DNA of 64,000 bases from Pseudomonas sp. GD04091 (GTDB lineage Bacteria > Pseudomonadota > Gammaproteobacteria > Pseudomonadales > Pseudomonadaceae): the NCBI RefSeq assembly GCF_029836165.1, contig NZ_JAOEBG010000001.1, forward strand, positions 124,001-188,000, written 5' to 3'. A program made the position numbers and the translations under genes. Each line of letters begins with the position of its first letter. Position 1 is the stretch's first letter. The notes beneath the pieces are model-generated. The model saw only the letters and a list, made by a program, of their open reading frames with translations. It was not told where the DNA came from and did not search any database. This document shows, in pieces, positions 8,808-18,594 of the stretch.

Positions 8808-10792
8808 GCAGTTGCTCCAGACACGCCCAGGGCCTCACGCACCCGGGTCTTGACCTTGACGCGGTAGCGCCGGTCGAGGGCCGCCAGCAGCCCGCCCAGG
8901 CCGGTCAGCAGACCGCCCAGCCAGATCCAGCGAACATAGGGTTTGATGTGGACCCGCACCGCCCAGGCGCCGTTTTCCAGCGGCTCGCCGAGGGCGACAT
9001 ACAGGTCGCGGGTGAAGCCGGCGTCGATGCCGGCCTCGGTCATCATCGATTGCTGCACGGTGTACAGGCGCTTCTCCGGGTGCAGTACCGAGACTTCACG
9101 GCCATCGCGCGAGACACGGATGGTGCCCTTGTCGGAAATGAAGTTGGGCCCCTCGAAGTGCTTGGCGCCTTCGAACAGGAAGTGGTAACCACCCAGCTCG
9201 ACACTCTCGCCCGGCGCCATGCGCAGGTCGCGCTCGGCGCTGTTGTTGCTCGACAGCACCACGCCCAGGGCGCACACCACCAGGCCAAGGTGCGCCAGGT
9301 GCATGCCCCAGTAGCTGCGGTTGAGGTCGCCCAGGCCTTTGAGCAGCCCCTTGTGCCGGGTCTTGTCGAGGATGTCGCGCGCGCCGCTGAGCACCACCCA
9401 GGCAGCCAGGGCGAACACGCTCAGGGCCGGCCAGTCGAAGTCGTCGACGATCAGCCCGGCGACCGGCGCCAGCACCGCGCTGCCGATCAGCACCGGGGTC
9501 AGCATGCCCGCCAGCCATTTGCCTGGCGTGTCCTTCCAGCGCACCACCACGCCCACGCCGAGCACCACCATCAGCAGGGCCATCAATGGCAGGAACAAGG
9601 CATCGAAGTAAGGCGGGCCGACCGACAGCTTGGCGCCGGTCAGGGCATCGAGCACCAACGGATAGAGCGTGCCCAGCAGGATCATCGACGCGGCCACCAC
9701 CAGCACCAGGTTGTTGGCCAGCAGCAGGGTTTCACGGGACCACAGGGCGAAGCCCACCTGGCTCTTGACCACCGGCGCGCGCAGTGCGAACAGGGTCAGC
9801 GAGCCACCGACCACGAACAGCAGGAAGATCAGGATGAAGACGCCGCGGGACGGGTCGGCGGCGAACGCATGCACCGAGGTCAGCACACCGGAACGCACCA
9901 GGAAGGTTCCCAGCAGGCTCAGGGAAAATGCGGCGATGGCCAGCAGCACGGTCCAGCTCTTGAACACCCCGCGCTTCTCGGTGACCGCCAGCGAGTGGAT
10001 CAGCGCGGTGCCCACCAGCCAGGGCATGAACGAGGCGTTTTCCACCGGATCCCAGAACCACCAGCCGCCCCAGCCCAGTTCGTAGTAGGCCCACCAGGAG
10101 CCGAGGGTGATGCCCACGCCGAGGAACGCCCAGGCAACGATCGTCCAGGGTCGCGACCAGCGCGCCCACGCCGCGTCCAGGCGCCCGCCCAGCAACGCGG
10201 CGATGGCGAAGGCGAAGGCCACCGAGAAGCCCACATAGCCCATGTACAGCATCGGCGGGTGAACGATCAGGCCGAAGTCCTGCAACAGCGGGTTGAGGTC
10301 GCGGCCATCGCCCGGCACCTGCGGCAGCAGGCGCTGGAAGGGGTTGGAGGTGATGATCAGGAAGCTCAGGAAGCCCACGCTGATCATGCCCATCACCGCC
10401 AGCACCCGGGCCAGCATCACCTGCGGCAGCTGGCGCGAGAAGATCGACACGGCGAAGGTCCAACCGCCGAGGATCAGCGCCCACAGCAGCAGCGAGCCTT
10501 CGTGCGCGCCCCACACGGCACTGAACTTGTAGTACCAGGGCAAGGCGCTGTTGGAGTTGCTGGCGACATAGGCGACCGAGAAGTTGTCGGTCATGAAGGC
10601 GTGGGTCAGGCAGGCGAAGGCGAAGGCCAGGAAGGCGAACTGCCCCCAGGCCGCCGGACGCGCCAGGCCCATCCACAGGCTGTCGCCGCGCCAGGCGCCG
10701 AGCAGCGGCACGGTGGCCTGCACGGTGGCGAAGCAGATCGCCAGGATCATCGCCAATTGGCCCAGCTCAGGGATCACCAGGGCCGCATTCAT
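8804..10792 (-). CDS. ccmF: Haem lyase subunit CcmF
   Basis: A 662-residue polytopic inner-membrane protein that takes haem from holo-CcmE and ligates it to apocytochrome c. It shows the tryptophan-rich WWD haem-handling signature [18 protein letters not shown], conserved loop histidines such as those in [15 protein letters not shown], and many membrane helices. A large periplasmic loop precedes the last helix. The length matches the usual 640-660 residues. It is coupled to ccmE upstream and ccmG downstream by 4-base overlaps. Confidence 0.96.
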   Translation of the reverse strand: MNAALVIPELGQLAMILAICFATVQATVPLLGAWRGDSLWMGLARPAAWGQFAFLAFAFACLTHAFMTDNFSVAYVASNSNSALPWYYKFSAVWGAHEGSLLLWALILGGWTFAVSIFSRQLPQVMLARVLAVMGMISVGFLSFLIITSNPFQRLLPQVPGDGRDLNPLLQDFGLIVHPPMLYMGYVGFSVAFAFAIAALLGGRLDAAWARWSRPWTIVAWAFLGVGITLGSWWAYYELGWGGWWFWDPVENASFMPWLVGTALIHSLAVTEKRGVFKSWTVLLAIAAFSLSLLGTFLVRSGVLTSVHAFAADPSRGVFILIFLLFVVGGSLTLFALRAPVVKSQVGFALWSRETLLLANNLVLVVAASMILLGTLYPLVLDALTGAKLSVGPPYFDALFLPLMALLMVVLGVGVVVRWKDTPGKWLAGMLTPVLIGSAVLAPVAGLIVDDFDWPALSVFALAAWVVLSGARDILDKTRHKGLLKGLGDLNRSYWGMHLAHLGLVVCALGVVLSSNNSAERDLRMAPGESVELGGYHFLFEGAKHFEGPNFISDKGTIRVSRDGREVSVLHPEKRLYTVQQSMMTEAGIDAGFTRDLYVALGEPLENGAWAVRVHIKPYVRWIWLGGLLTGLGGLLAALDRRYRVKVKTRVREALGVSGATA

Positions 10793-11244
10793 GGCTTGGC
10801 CCCCGCATCGCTGGCCGCCTGGCCGCTTTCCTTCAAGGCCTTGGTGACCTCCGGCGGCATGTATTTCTCGTCGTGCTTGGCCAGGACCTCGTCAGCCACC
10901 ACCACGCCGTCGGCATTGAGCTTGCCGAGGGCGACGATGCCCTGCCCTTCGCGGAACAGGTCGGGGAGGATGCCGCGGTAGGTGATCGGCACCGACTTGG
11001 AGTAGTCGGTGACCACGAAGCGTACGTCCAGCGAATCCGCCGAACGCTGCACCGAGCCCTTCTCGACCATCCCGCCAGCGCGGATGCGGGTATCCAGCGG
11101 TGCTTCACCGTTGGCGATCTGCGTAGGGGTGTAGAACAGGTTGATGTTCTGCTGCAGCGCGCTCAGGGCAAAGCCCACGGCGACGCCGACACCGGCCAGC
11201 AGGCCGAGAATGATGAACAGGCGTTTCTTGCGCTGCGGATTCAC
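10789..11244 (-). CDS. ccmE: Haem chaperone CcmE
   Basis: A 151-residue periplasmic haem chaperone with an N-terminal anchor helix and an OB-fold. The covalent haem-binding histidine is H124 in [11 protein letters not shown], with the conserved Tyr128 four residues later (HxxxY type). It receives haem from CcmABCD and hands it to CcmF. It overlaps ccmD by 4 bases. Confidence 0.96.
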   Translation of the reverse strand: MNPQRKKRLFIILGLLAGVGVAVGFALSALQQNINLFYTPTQIANGEAPLDTRIRAGGMVEKGSVQRSADSLDVRFVVTDYSKSVPITYRGILPDLFREGQGIVALGKLNADGVVVADEVLAKHDEKYMPPEVTKALKESGQAASDAGAKP

Positions 11245-11417
11245 GGTTTGTTCTCCCGGCGCAGACGACGCGCCTCTTCTTGCAGGTAGCGACGACGGGC
11301 CAGCAGGGGGGCGGCGACATTGAGCGCCAGCACCGCCAGGCAGATGCCGTAGGCCGACCAGACGTACAGGCCATGGTGGCCCATGGCGAGGAAATCACTG
11401 AAGGACGCGAAGCTCAT
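11241..11417 (-). CDS. ccmD: Haem exporter accessory protein CcmD
   Basis: A 58-residue single-span membrane protein (start [18 protein letters not shown], a hydrophobic helix, then a basic tail with [14 protein letters not shown]). This is the standard CcmD plan; CcmD stabilises the CcmC-CcmE complex and is needed for holo-CcmE release. ATGA overlaps with ccmC on one side and ccmE on the other confirm its place. It is easily missed because of its length. Confidence 0.93.
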   Translation of the reverse strand: MSFASFSDFLAMGHHGLYVWSAYGICLAVLALNVAAPLLARRRYLQEEARRLRRENKP

Positions 11418-12181
11418 CGTGCCGTCTCCCGCCCAAGGTGGCTCAACACCTCATCCTTGACCCAACTGGCGCGCGCTTCGCGCTTGAGCACTTCCAGGCG
11501 CATGCGCAGCAACAGCACGGCGCCGAAGAAGCAATAGAAACCCAGCGCCGTCAGCAGCAGCGGCAGCCACATTTCGGCCGGCATCGCCGGTTTTTCGGTC
11601 AGGGTGAAGGTGGCGCCCTGGTGCAGGGTGTTCCACCACTCCACCGAGTACTTGATGATCGGGATGTTCACCACCCCGACGATCGCCAGCACCGCGCAGG
11701 CCTTGGCCGCGCTGTCGCGGTTACTGATCGCCTGGCCCAGGGCGATGATGCCGAAATAGAGGAACAGCAGGATCAGCATGGACGTCAGGCGTGCGTCCCA
11801 GACCCACCAGCTGCCCCAGGTCGGCTTGCCCCAGATCGCCCCGGTCACCAGCGCCACGGCGGTCATCCAGGCGCCGATGGGCGCGGCGCACTGCAGGGCG
11901 ACGTCGGCCAGTTTCATCTTCCACACCAGGCCGACCACGCCGGCCACGGCCAGCAGGACGTAGCAGGACTGCGCCAGCATCGCCGCCGGCACGTGGATAT
12001 AAATGATGCGGAAACTGTTGCCCTGCTGGTAGTCCTGGGGCGCGAAGGCCAGGCCCCAGACGGTGCCGACCAGCAGCAGGAGAATGGCGGAAACGGTCAG
12101 CCATGGCAGCATGCGGCCGCTGATGGCATAGAACCATTTGGGGGAACCCAGTTTGTGGAACCACGTCCAGCTAATTTTCAT
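11414..12181 (-). CDS. ccmC: Haem transport/attachment protein CcmC
   Basis: A 255-residue inner-membrane protein of the haem-handling family that loads haem onto CcmE. It has six membrane helices and the WWD-type signature [20 protein letters not shown]. The conserved histidine segments [11 protein letters not shown] and WWNTLHQG on either side supply haem ligands. It starts 46 bases after the ccmB stop. Confidence 0.96.
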   Translation of the reverse strand: MKISWTWFHKLGSPKWFYAISGRMLPWLTVSAILLLLVGTVWGLAFAPQDYQQGNSFRIIYIHVPAAMLAQSCYVLLAVAGVVGLVWKMKLADVALQCAAPIGAWMTAVALVTGAIWGKPTWGSWWVWDARLTSMLILLFLYFGIIALGQAISNRDSAAKACAVLAIVGVVNIPIIKYSVEWWNTLHQGATFTLTEKPAMPAEMWLPLLLTALGFYCFFGAVLLLRMRLEVLKREARASWVKDEVLSHLGRETAR

Positions 12182-12227
12182 CAGGGTACATCCAGGGTAT
12201 TGGCCGGGCTGCGATGCCCGGGACTCG

Positions 12228-12896
12228 TTATTCGCCGACGCTGATCTTCAGCCCGGCGGCGATCGCAAAGGGTGCCAGTGTCACCGCCAGGGCCGTCAGG
12301 CTGGCGAGCCAGAGCAGATGACCGGTGGCCGGCATATTCTGCAACGCCGCCTGCAACGCACCACTGCCCAGGATCAATACAGGGATATACAACGGCAGAA
12401 TCAGCAATGCCAGCAGCAACCCACCGCGCTTGAGCCCGACCGTGAGCGCCGCACCCACCGCGCCCAACAGGCTCAGCACCGGGGTGCCCAGCAGCAGGGA
12501 GGCGAGCAGCACCGGCAGGCAACTGGTCGGCAAGCCCAGCATCAACGCCAGCAGCGGCGCCAACAATACCAGCGCGAGGCCGGAAAAGATCCAGTGCGCC
12601 AGCACCTTGGCCAGCACCAGCATGGCCAGCGGGTGCGGTGACAGTACCCACTGCTCCAGCGAACCATCCTCGAAATCGCTGCGAAACAGCCCGTCGAGCG
12701 ACAGCAGCACCGCCAGCAAGGCCGCGACCCAGACCAGTCCGGGCGACAAGGTTTGCAACAATTGCGTCTCGGGACCGACCGCCAGCGGGAACAGGGCGAC
12801 GACGATGGCAAAGAACACCAGCGGGTTGGCCAGCTCGGCCGGGCGGCGGAACAACAGGCGCGCCTCACGGCGCAGCAGTAACAGGAATACGCTCAT
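12228..12896 (-). CDS. ccmB: Haem exporter permease CcmB
   Basis: A 222-residue membrane subunit of the CcmAB ABC transporter, which releases holo-CcmE from CcmCD. It starts [18 protein letters not shown] and has six hydrophobic segments. It contains the family stretches [20 protein letters not shown] and [15 protein letters not shown]. The frame stays open upstream to 13286, but that part lies inside ccmA in another frame. The true start at 12896 overlaps the ccmA stop by 4 bases. Confidence 0.94.
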   Translation of the reverse strand: MSVFLLLLRREARLLFRRPAELANPLVFFAIVVALFPLAVGPETQLLQTLSPGLVWVAALLAVLLSLDGLFRSDFEDGSLEQWVLSPHPLAMLVLAKVLAHWIFSGLALVLLAPLLALMLGLPTSCLPVLLASLLLGTPVLSLLGAVGAALTVGLKRGGLLLALLILPLYIPVLILGSGALQAALQNMPATGHLLWLASLTALAVTLAPFAIAAGLKISVGE

Positions 12897-13525
12897 GCGG
12901 CCCACTGCCCCAGGTTCAGCTCGCGGTAGCCGGAGGGCTTGCGCTCGAGCGTGTGGTGGGTGGTCAGCACGACCGTGCCGCCCTGCTCGCAATGCGCCGC
13001 CAGGTGCGCTTCGAGCTGCGCGACACCCTGCTTGTCGAGGGCGGTGAACGGTTCGTCGAGAATCCACAGCGGCGGGCTGTCCAGGTACAACCGGGCCAGG
13101 GCGACACGGCGTTGCTGGCCGGCCGACAAGGTGTGACAGGGCACGTCCTCGAAACCACGCAGGCCGACCGCCTCCAGCGCCTGCCAGATGGCGTCGCGGC
13201 TGGCCGGCTGATGCAAGGCACAGAGCCAGGCGAGGTTCTCTTCGGCGCTGAGCAGGTCCTTGATCCCGGCCGCATGGCCGATCCACAGCAGGATGCTGGC
13301 CAGCGCATGGCGCTGTTCGGCCAATGGCTGGCCGCTCAGCAGGATCTGCCCGGCGGTGGGTTGCATCAGCCCGGCCAGCAGGCGCAGCAGGCTGGTCTTG
13401 CCACTGCCGTTGGGGCCGGCGATCTGCAGCATGTCGCCGGGCTGCAGTTCGAAGTGCAGGTGCTCGAACAACAGCCGCCAGTCGCGCTCGCAGGCCAGGC
13501 CCACGGCTTGGAGGTGAAGGGTCAC
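12893..13525 (-). CDS. ccmA: Haem exporter ATP-binding subunit CcmA
   Basis: A 210-residue ABC ATPase. It has Walker [13 protein letters not shown], the signature [14 protein letters not shown], Walker [13 protein letters not shown] and the switch histidine in VVLTTHH. With CcmB it powers release of haem-loaded CcmE. It is the first gene of the ccm operon. A REP pair separates it from the divergent fliK-like gene, so its promoter probably lies within 13526-13767. Confidence 0.95.
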   Translation of the reverse strand: MTLHLQAVGLACERDWRLLFEHLHFELQPGDMLQIAGPNGSGKTSLLRLLAGLMQPTAGQILLSGQPLAEQRHALASILLWIGHAAGIKDLLSAEENLAWLCALHQPASRDAIWQALEAVGLRGFEDVPCHTLSAGQQRRVALARLYLDSPPLWILDEPFTALDKQGVAQLEAHLAAHCEQGGTVVLTTHHTLERKPSGYRELNLGQWAA

Positions 13526-13561
13526 GGTTTTGCCTTATGCGGTTGGGCTCATGTCAGGCGT

Positions 13562-13638
13562 CGCCTGCTTTGCGGGCAAGCCCGCCCCCACAGAGTCGGC
13601 AGATCCCTGTGGGAGCGGGCTTGCCCGCGAAGCAGGCG
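13562..13638. repeat. Inverted REP pair between ccmA and the fliK-like gene
   Basis: Two long arms, one carrying CGCCTGCTTTGCGGGCAAGC and the other its near-exact reverse complement ending CCCGCGAAGCAGGCG, flank a spacer of about 15 bases. The sequence type (GTGGGAGCGGGCTTGCCCGCG) is the common P. putida-group REP. It sits between divergent genes. Confidence 0.85.
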
Positions 13639-13767
13639 CCACCGATGCTGGGCCTTGTGTCTCAAGTCGCCCTCGGTCCTGCCGTTATACTGGCAGTCAG
13701 GCGCGCGGCATTATTACACGCACCGCCGCGCTGCCACGAGGGCTGGTCCGACAGGTTGTATACAATC

Positions 13768-15336
13768 ATGACTGAAATCAATAGTCTCGCCGCACAAACT
13801 GCGCTAAGTCCCCAGGCCACACGGGCTGCCATGACCGGCGAACTGCTGCGCCTGCTGCAGGCCCAGCCCGGCCTGCTGGCACCCGGCGAGACGGCGAGCG
13901 CCGAAGTCGTGACGCTGCGCCAGGTCGGTCAGGACTTCCAGATGCTGCTGCGGCTCACCCAGGCCAATGGCAACCAGACCCAGCTCCTGACCAGCGCCAG
14001 CCAGCCCATGCTCCCTGGCAGCCAGATCACCGTCAGCCAGACCGATGGCACCCGCCTGGCGGTGATGGTGCAGCAGGCCAACGCGAGCAATGTCGCGGTC
14101 CTCACCCAGCTGGACACCCGCCAGATGCCGGTTGGCACACTCCTGCAGGGCAAGGTCCTGACCAGCCAGGCGTTGCCACCGACGCCCTCGGCGCCTGTCA
14201 GCTTCCGCTCGCTGGTCAGCCTGCTCAACAGTAGTCAGGCCGGCGCCACCCTGGCCATCGACAGCCCGCGTCGACTCGCTGTCGGCAGCCTGCTAAGCGC
14301 CCAGGTACAGGGCGATCAATCCCTGCGATTCGTGCCCCTGAGCGGCCGCCAGGATCAGCTGGCCATCACTCAGCACCTGTCGTCCCAACAGAACCAGCAG
14401 GCCTCGTTGCCGGGCGTGCTCAACCTCCTTCAGCGAGTCGCCAGCGCCCCCGACGCCGGTGTCGAGTTGCGCGCCAGTGCCGAACGCCTGCTCGCCAGCC
14501 TTCCAGAGGCTCGCCAACTGGGCGACGCCAAGAGCCTGGCCCAGGCGCTCGACAACAGTGGCGCGTTCCTCGAGTCCAAGCTGCTCGGCGGCCTGGCCAG
14601 TGGTGTCGCGCCCGATCTCAAGGCGCAGCTGGTCAGGCTGATGGCCCAGGCCGCGCCCAGTGGATCCGCCCCTGCGCCATCGACACCGGCGCTGCACCCC
14701 GGCGCCCTCGCTCAGGTCTTCCCCGGCCTGGCGCGCAGCGCCCTGGGCATGCTCGGCCAGGTCAGCCCGCGCCCACAACCCAGCGCCTTCCCCCTGCCCT
14801 CGCGCCTGTTGCAGATGCTGGAAAGCGAAAGCGACCTGCAGCAACTGCTGCGCCTGGCCGCTGCCGCCATATCGCGCCTGCAGAGCCATGCGCTGTCCAG
14901 CCTGCAGCAGAGCGGCACCCTGGAGAACGGCAACCAGCAGACCACCTGGCAAACCGAGGTCCCTGTGCGTCATGGCCAGGAGTTCGTCCCGCTGCAAGTC
15001 AAGCTGCAGCGCGAGGAAACGCCGAAACAGCAGGCCGACCGTGAGCGCGAGCAACACGAACCGCTCGAGGCGCTGTGGCGTATCGAACTGGCCTTCGACC
15101 TCTCGCCACTGGGCCCGCTGCAAGTCCAGGCACAACTGGTGCAGGGCCGGCTGTCGGGCCAGCTCTGGGCACAACAGGAAAGCACCGCCCGCCTGATCGA
15201 CAGCCAACTGAGCACCCTGCGCGATCGCCTGCTGGCCCGGGGGCTGGACGTCGGCGACCTGGAGTGCCACCCCGGCATCCCGCCGCAAGGCCCGCGCACA
15301 CGCCTAGAACAACGCTGGGTGGACGAGACCGCATGA
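13768..15336 (+). CDS. FliK-like hook-length-control-domain protein (second copy)
   Basis: A 522-residue, glutamine- and alanine-rich protein. The N-terminal and central parts are low in structure and resemble no enzyme. The C-terminus (about residues 410-522: LWRIELAFDLSPLGPLQVQA, then ESTARLIDSQLSTLRDRLLA and RGLDVGDLECHPG) follows the pattern of the FliK C-terminal hook-length domain. The true fliK is at 42088-43434, so this is a paralogue. It is coupled by ATGA overlap to a FlhB-like gene, the normal partner of FliK. This supports a role in export-substrate switching, but no function is proven. The start MTEINSLAAQ at 13768 is used because the longer frame upstream crosses the REP pair. 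Confidence 0.75.
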   Translation: MTEINSLAAQTALSPQATRAAMTGELLRLLQAQPGLLAPGETASAEVVTLRQVGQDFQMLLRLTQANGNQTQLLTSASQPMLPGSQITVSQTDGTRLAVMVQQANASNVAVLTQLDTRQMPVGTLLQGKVLTSQALPPTPSAPVSFRSLVSLLNSSQAGATLAIDSPRRLAVGSLLSAQVQGDQSLRFVPLSGRQDQLAITQHLSSQQNQQASLPGVLNLLQRVASAPDAGVELRASAERLLASLPEARQLGDAKSLAQALDNSGAFLESKLLGGLASGVAPDLKAQLVRLMAQAAPSGSAPAPSTPALHPGALAQVFPGLARSALGMLGQVSPRPQPSAFPLPSRLLQMLESESDLQQLLRLAAAAISRLQSHALSSLQQSGTLENGNQQTTWQTEVPVRHGQEFVPLQVKLQREETPKQQADREREQHEPLEALWRIELAFDLSPLGPLQVQAQLVQGRLSGQLWAQQESTARLIDSQLSTLRDRLLARGLDVGDLECHPGIPPQGPRTRLEQRWVDETA

Positions 15337-15674
15337 AGCACAAGCCACCGCGCCAGGCCATCGCCCTGAGCTATGACGGCCAACAGGCCCCGACGCTGAG
15401 CGCCAAGGGCGACGACGAACTGGCCGAGGCCATCATCGCCCTCGCCCGCGAGCACGAGGTGCCGATCTACGAGAATCCCGAGCTGGTGCGCCTGCTGGCC
15501 CGCCTGGAGCTGGGCGAGCAGATCCCCGAAGCGCTGTACCTGACCATTGCCGAGATCATCGCCTTCGCCTGGCAACTGCGCGGTCGGGTACCGGTGGGCT
15601 TCCAGGACTCGCCTTCTGAGCGCGACGTCACCCCAGCCCTGTTGCACCTGCCAGCGCCCCACAGCAATAACTAG
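15333..15674 (+). CDS. FlhB C-terminal-domain protein (FlhX/EscU-like)
   Basis: A 113-residue soluble protein matching only the part of FlhB after the NPTH autocleavage site. It aligns with FlhB here (36550-37692): QAIALSYDGQQAPTLSAKG against YAVALKYDPEKGGTAPLLLAKG, and IPEALYLTIAEIIAFAWQL against IPAGLYLAVAQVLAYVFQI. There are no membrane helices and no NPTH. Such FlhX-like proteins can stand in for the cleaved FlhB-CC fragment in other bacteria. Coupling to a FliK-like gene suggests the pair acts on the flagellar export gate; this is inference. Confidence 0.85.
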   Translation: MKHKPPRQAIALSYDGQQAPTLSAKGDDELAEAIIALAREHEVPIYENPELVRLLARLELGEQIPEALYLTIAEIIAFAWQLRGRVPVGFQDSPSERDVTPALLHLPAPHSNN

Positions 15675-15735
15675 TGCCCGGTCGCCGGCGCCATCACTGA
15701 CCCTTGAGAACTCCACTCACTCAAGGGTTGAACGC

Positions 15736-18477
15736 ATGACCGACACATCCATTTCAGGCCTGGCGCTGGCGCGGGTGGCACTGAACGACTTCCCCCATCC
15801 CATCCAGGCCGCGCGAGAGGCTCTGGCCGGCTGGCTGACCCGCCAAGGCGTCAGCCTGACGCCAGATGAGATAGACGCCGTAACCCTGCACTACCAGTTC
15901 GAGCCCCTGGGCGAAGGGCGCAAGCACTTCCAGGAGGCCGCAGTCATCACCAAGCGCCTCGGCCTGCCACAAGCCTTGCTGAGCAACTGGCAGGGCGAGA
16001 CGGCCAGCGGTTATGCCAGCCTGCACATCGGGGACTGGGCCGGTCTGGCGCCCATGGGCCCCCTGACGCTGGTCGAACGACTCGAAGAGCCCGGCCTGTT
16101 CGACAACAGCAGCGGCTACCTGGTATTCAATGGCCTGTACCAGCGCACCACACCGCTGCGCCTCGCACCTGACACGCTGCTGCCCGTGCGCGCCGAGGAT
16201 TTCCAGGCGTTCGTCTGGAACCAGCAGTTCCACGAGCAGTTCAGAGACAGCCTCGACCGGTACTGGAAAAGCAACCTGGCGCTGTACCAGCGCGCCCTGA
16301 AAATCTCCCTGATCACGGCCTGCAACCGTCAGGTGGCGGCAGGCAGCCTGTCGCAGCCCGCCCAGCGCCTGGTGTGGCAGGCGGCGGGGCTGCTGCCGGA
16401 CGCAGGCACTGCCGTGCAACGGCGCATGCTCAATGTCTATGGCTATGCCTCCTCCTCGATCGTCTGCCTGAGCGACAGCCGCAGTGACCTGAACGTGCTC
16501 TACATCCCGGGCAATTCGTCGCCGCTGCACGAGTTCGCCAGTGCCAGCGCGATGAAGACCTGGTTCGCCAGCCAGTGCCGCAACCCCGCGCGCCGCCGGG
16601 TCCTGCAAAACGCATTCAGCCCGGCGGACTGGCCGGATGGCCTGGACTACAGCGGCCTGGAAACCGCCCTGGCGGGGCTGGCGCTGTACCCCAGGGCCCA
16701 TCGTTTCTCGGTCGATCACAACGGCTTCGCCACCAGCGGACTGTGGCGCCCGGACGACATGATCAACTACCGGGCCGACCACTACAGCCCGATCATTCAA
16801 GGCGATCTGTTCGCGACACTGGCCGAGCACCTGAAAGCCCGGGCCTATGAGGATGCCGACAACCAGATCACCAGCAACGCGCAGATCGAAGTAACACGCC
16901 TGCACAACTACCTGCACAGCAGCCTGACCCTGCTGGCCCCGCTCGCCCTGGTGGTTCCGGAGCTGGCGCCCTTGCTGGCACTCGGCGGGCTCGTCGAGTT
17001 CAGCATGGGGCTGGACCAGGTGATCAACGGCAAGACCCTGCAGGCCAAGGTCGAAGGCGTCGAGGAGCAGGTCTTCGGCCTGCTCAATGCGCTGCCCGCG
17101 GTACTTCCCGCATTGCCTGGGGTGCCCAAGGTCTTCGCCTACCGTCGCCCCGGTTTCTTTCCCGCCCGCAGCCTGTTCGATGCGCGGGACGAGGCGACAG
17201 GCGCGGTCTCGCCTTCCGCCGGGAGCGAGGGCTTCGAACTGGCCTTTCGCGAACAGCAGACACTGTCGCCAGCGCCAGGCCATGCCCTCAAGTACCTGTT
17301 GACCCGGGTGGACGCCGCCCTGCGGCATCGCTTCAAGGCGTGGATCGAGGAGGACGGTGAACTGAGGCAGTCGGACGTGGAATACGAGATCGCCAGCGAC
17401 AGCTTCATCAAGCAGGGTGAAGGGCGCCTGCGCGAACCACGCCACTACGCCGTCCCGAACGACAACGGGCCAGGCCTGACAAGGGTCATGCCGGGCCCGC
17501 GCCAGGTGACCGATGCCGCACGCGTGCGCACGCTTCGCGCCCTGGGCATTCATCTCGAACTGCCCCTGGACTTCGCGTCGCTGGCCGCGCTGGAACGCAC
17601 CGCCATTCCTCGCCACTTGTTCAGCCTGTGGGTCGGCGACAAGGTCATCGGCCAGCCTTACCTGGCCGCCATCGCGCACAACGCCAGCATCATGCACGAC
17701 AGCGGCCTGGAATACCGTCTGTTCCTGTCCACCCGGTCCTCCGAGGCCTATGCGTGCAACCTCGCGCTGCTCACGGCGCAGGCCCCAGGCCTCAGCGTAC
17801 TGCCACTGGAGGAACAGCCGTTCTATCGCGAGTTCCTGGGCAGTCCCTACTTCAGCCAGTTCCACGCCGCCATCGACGGCAATGGCGGGGTGGCGACGAA
17901 CTTCAGCTCAGCCAGTGACATCCTGCGCTATCGCGCGCTCAAGCGCCTGGGCGGCCTGTACATCGATGCCGATGACATGCTGCATCCGGCGGCCTCAGCC
18001 TCGGCCCCCGCGCCTGTCGTCACCCAGCCACTGGAAACCACCCAGGATGGACTGCTGCTCAGCCCTCCGGTCTCCAATGACATGCTGGGCATGTACATCA
18101 AGTACAACACCAGCCTGATCGGCAGCCACCCGGACAACCCGACGCTGGACGCCATTTCCGAGGAAATGTTCTGGCGCTATACCCGTGCCAGGACGTTCTA
18201 CGACCAGCACCCTGACCGCCAGGCCGCCCCCCGGGCCTTCCTCGACTATGCCCGCCAGCTGAATCAGTTGACCGGCCCGGGGGTGCTGAATGACGTGATC
18301 GATCGCAAGCTGCCCTGGCTCAGGCAGTTGCGAGAGGCCTGCAACCTGATGGTCTCGCCCGTGCGAGATGCCAGTCGCTATCTCAACATCAAGCAACTGG
18401 ACCAACTGTTCAATCAGTACCTGCCCTTGAACCATGTCGCGGGGGTGGGCCACGCGCACAGCTGGTACAAGACCTGA
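15736..18477 (+). CDS. Toxin-like protein: dermonecrotic-type N-half plus TcdA/TcdB-type glycosyltransferase
   Basis: A 913-residue protein. Residues about 80-330 follow the pattern of the Pseudomonas dermonecrotic-toxin-like domain (DUF6543 type): FWNQQF-like and YWKSNLALYQRALK segments, then VYGYASSSIVCLSD and VLYIPGNSSPLHEF. Residues 395-432 are a hydrophobic stretch (LTLLAPLALVVPELAPLLAL). From about 623 the sequence resembles large clostridial toxin glycosyltransferases: IPRHLFSLWVG, YRLFLST, NFSSASDILRYRALKRLGG and the DxD motif D744-A-D746-D747. The C-terminus ends HSWYKT, with a Trp near the end. No signal peptide is seen. A likely role is glycosylation of a host or competitor protein after delivery; target and route are unknown. 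It is followed by a paralogue. Confidence 0.72.
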   Translation: MTDTSISGLALARVALNDFPHPIQAAREALAGWLTRQGVSLTPDEIDAVTLHYQFEPLGEGRKHFQEAAVITKRLGLPQALLSNWQGETASGYASLHIGDWAGLAPMGPLTLVERLEEPGLFDNSSGYLVFNGLYQRTTPLRLAPDTLLPVRAEDFQAFVWNQQFHEQFRDSLDRYWKSNLALYQRALKISLITACNRQVAAGSLSQPAQRLVWQAAGLLPDAGTAVQRRMLNVYGYASSSIVCLSDSRSDLNVLYIPGNSSPLHEFASASAMKTWFASQCRNPARRRVLQNAFSPADWPDGLDYSGLETALAGLALYPRAHRFSVDHNGFATSGLWRPDDMINYRADHYSPIIQGDLFATLAEHLKARAYEDADNQITSNAQIEVTRLHNYLHSSLTLLAPLALVVPELAPLLALGGLVEFSMGLDQVINGKTLQAKVEGVEEQVFGLLNALPAVLPALPGVPKVFAYRRPGFFPARSLFDARDEATGAVSPSAGSEGFELAFREQQTLSPAPGHALKYLLTRVDAALRHRFKAWIEEDGELRQSDVEYEIASDSFIKQGEGRLREPRHYAVPNDNGPGLTRVMPGPRQVTDAARVRTLRALGIHLELPLDFASLAALERTAIPRHLFSLWVGDKVIGQPYLAAIAHNASIMHDSGLEYRLFLSTRSSEAYACNLALLTAQAPGLSVLPLEEQPFYREFLGSPYFSQFHAAIDGNGGVATNFSSASDILRYRALKRLGGLYIDADDMLHPAASASAPAPVVTQPLETTQDGLLLSPPVSNDMLGMYIKYNTSLIGSHPDNPTLDAISEEMFWRYTRARTFYDQHPDRQAAPRAFLDYARQLNQLTGPGVLNDVIDRKLPWLRQLREACNLMVSPVRDASRYLNIKQLDQLFNQYLPLNHVAGVGHAHSWYKT

Positions 18478-18594
18478 ACGCCGGGGGCGAGTGTCCCGAG
18501 CACTCGCCCTGCCCGCCCTGGGCGCTTGACGTAAATACCACCCGCGCAGATACCCGCATGACACCTTGGCGTTCCTCGCAACGCTCAGGAGCTC

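Noticed and set aside
18478..18594. A hairpin between the two toxin-like genes taken as a terminator
   Set aside because: The stem (GGGCGAGTG and complement) has no T-run after it, so termination there is not supported.
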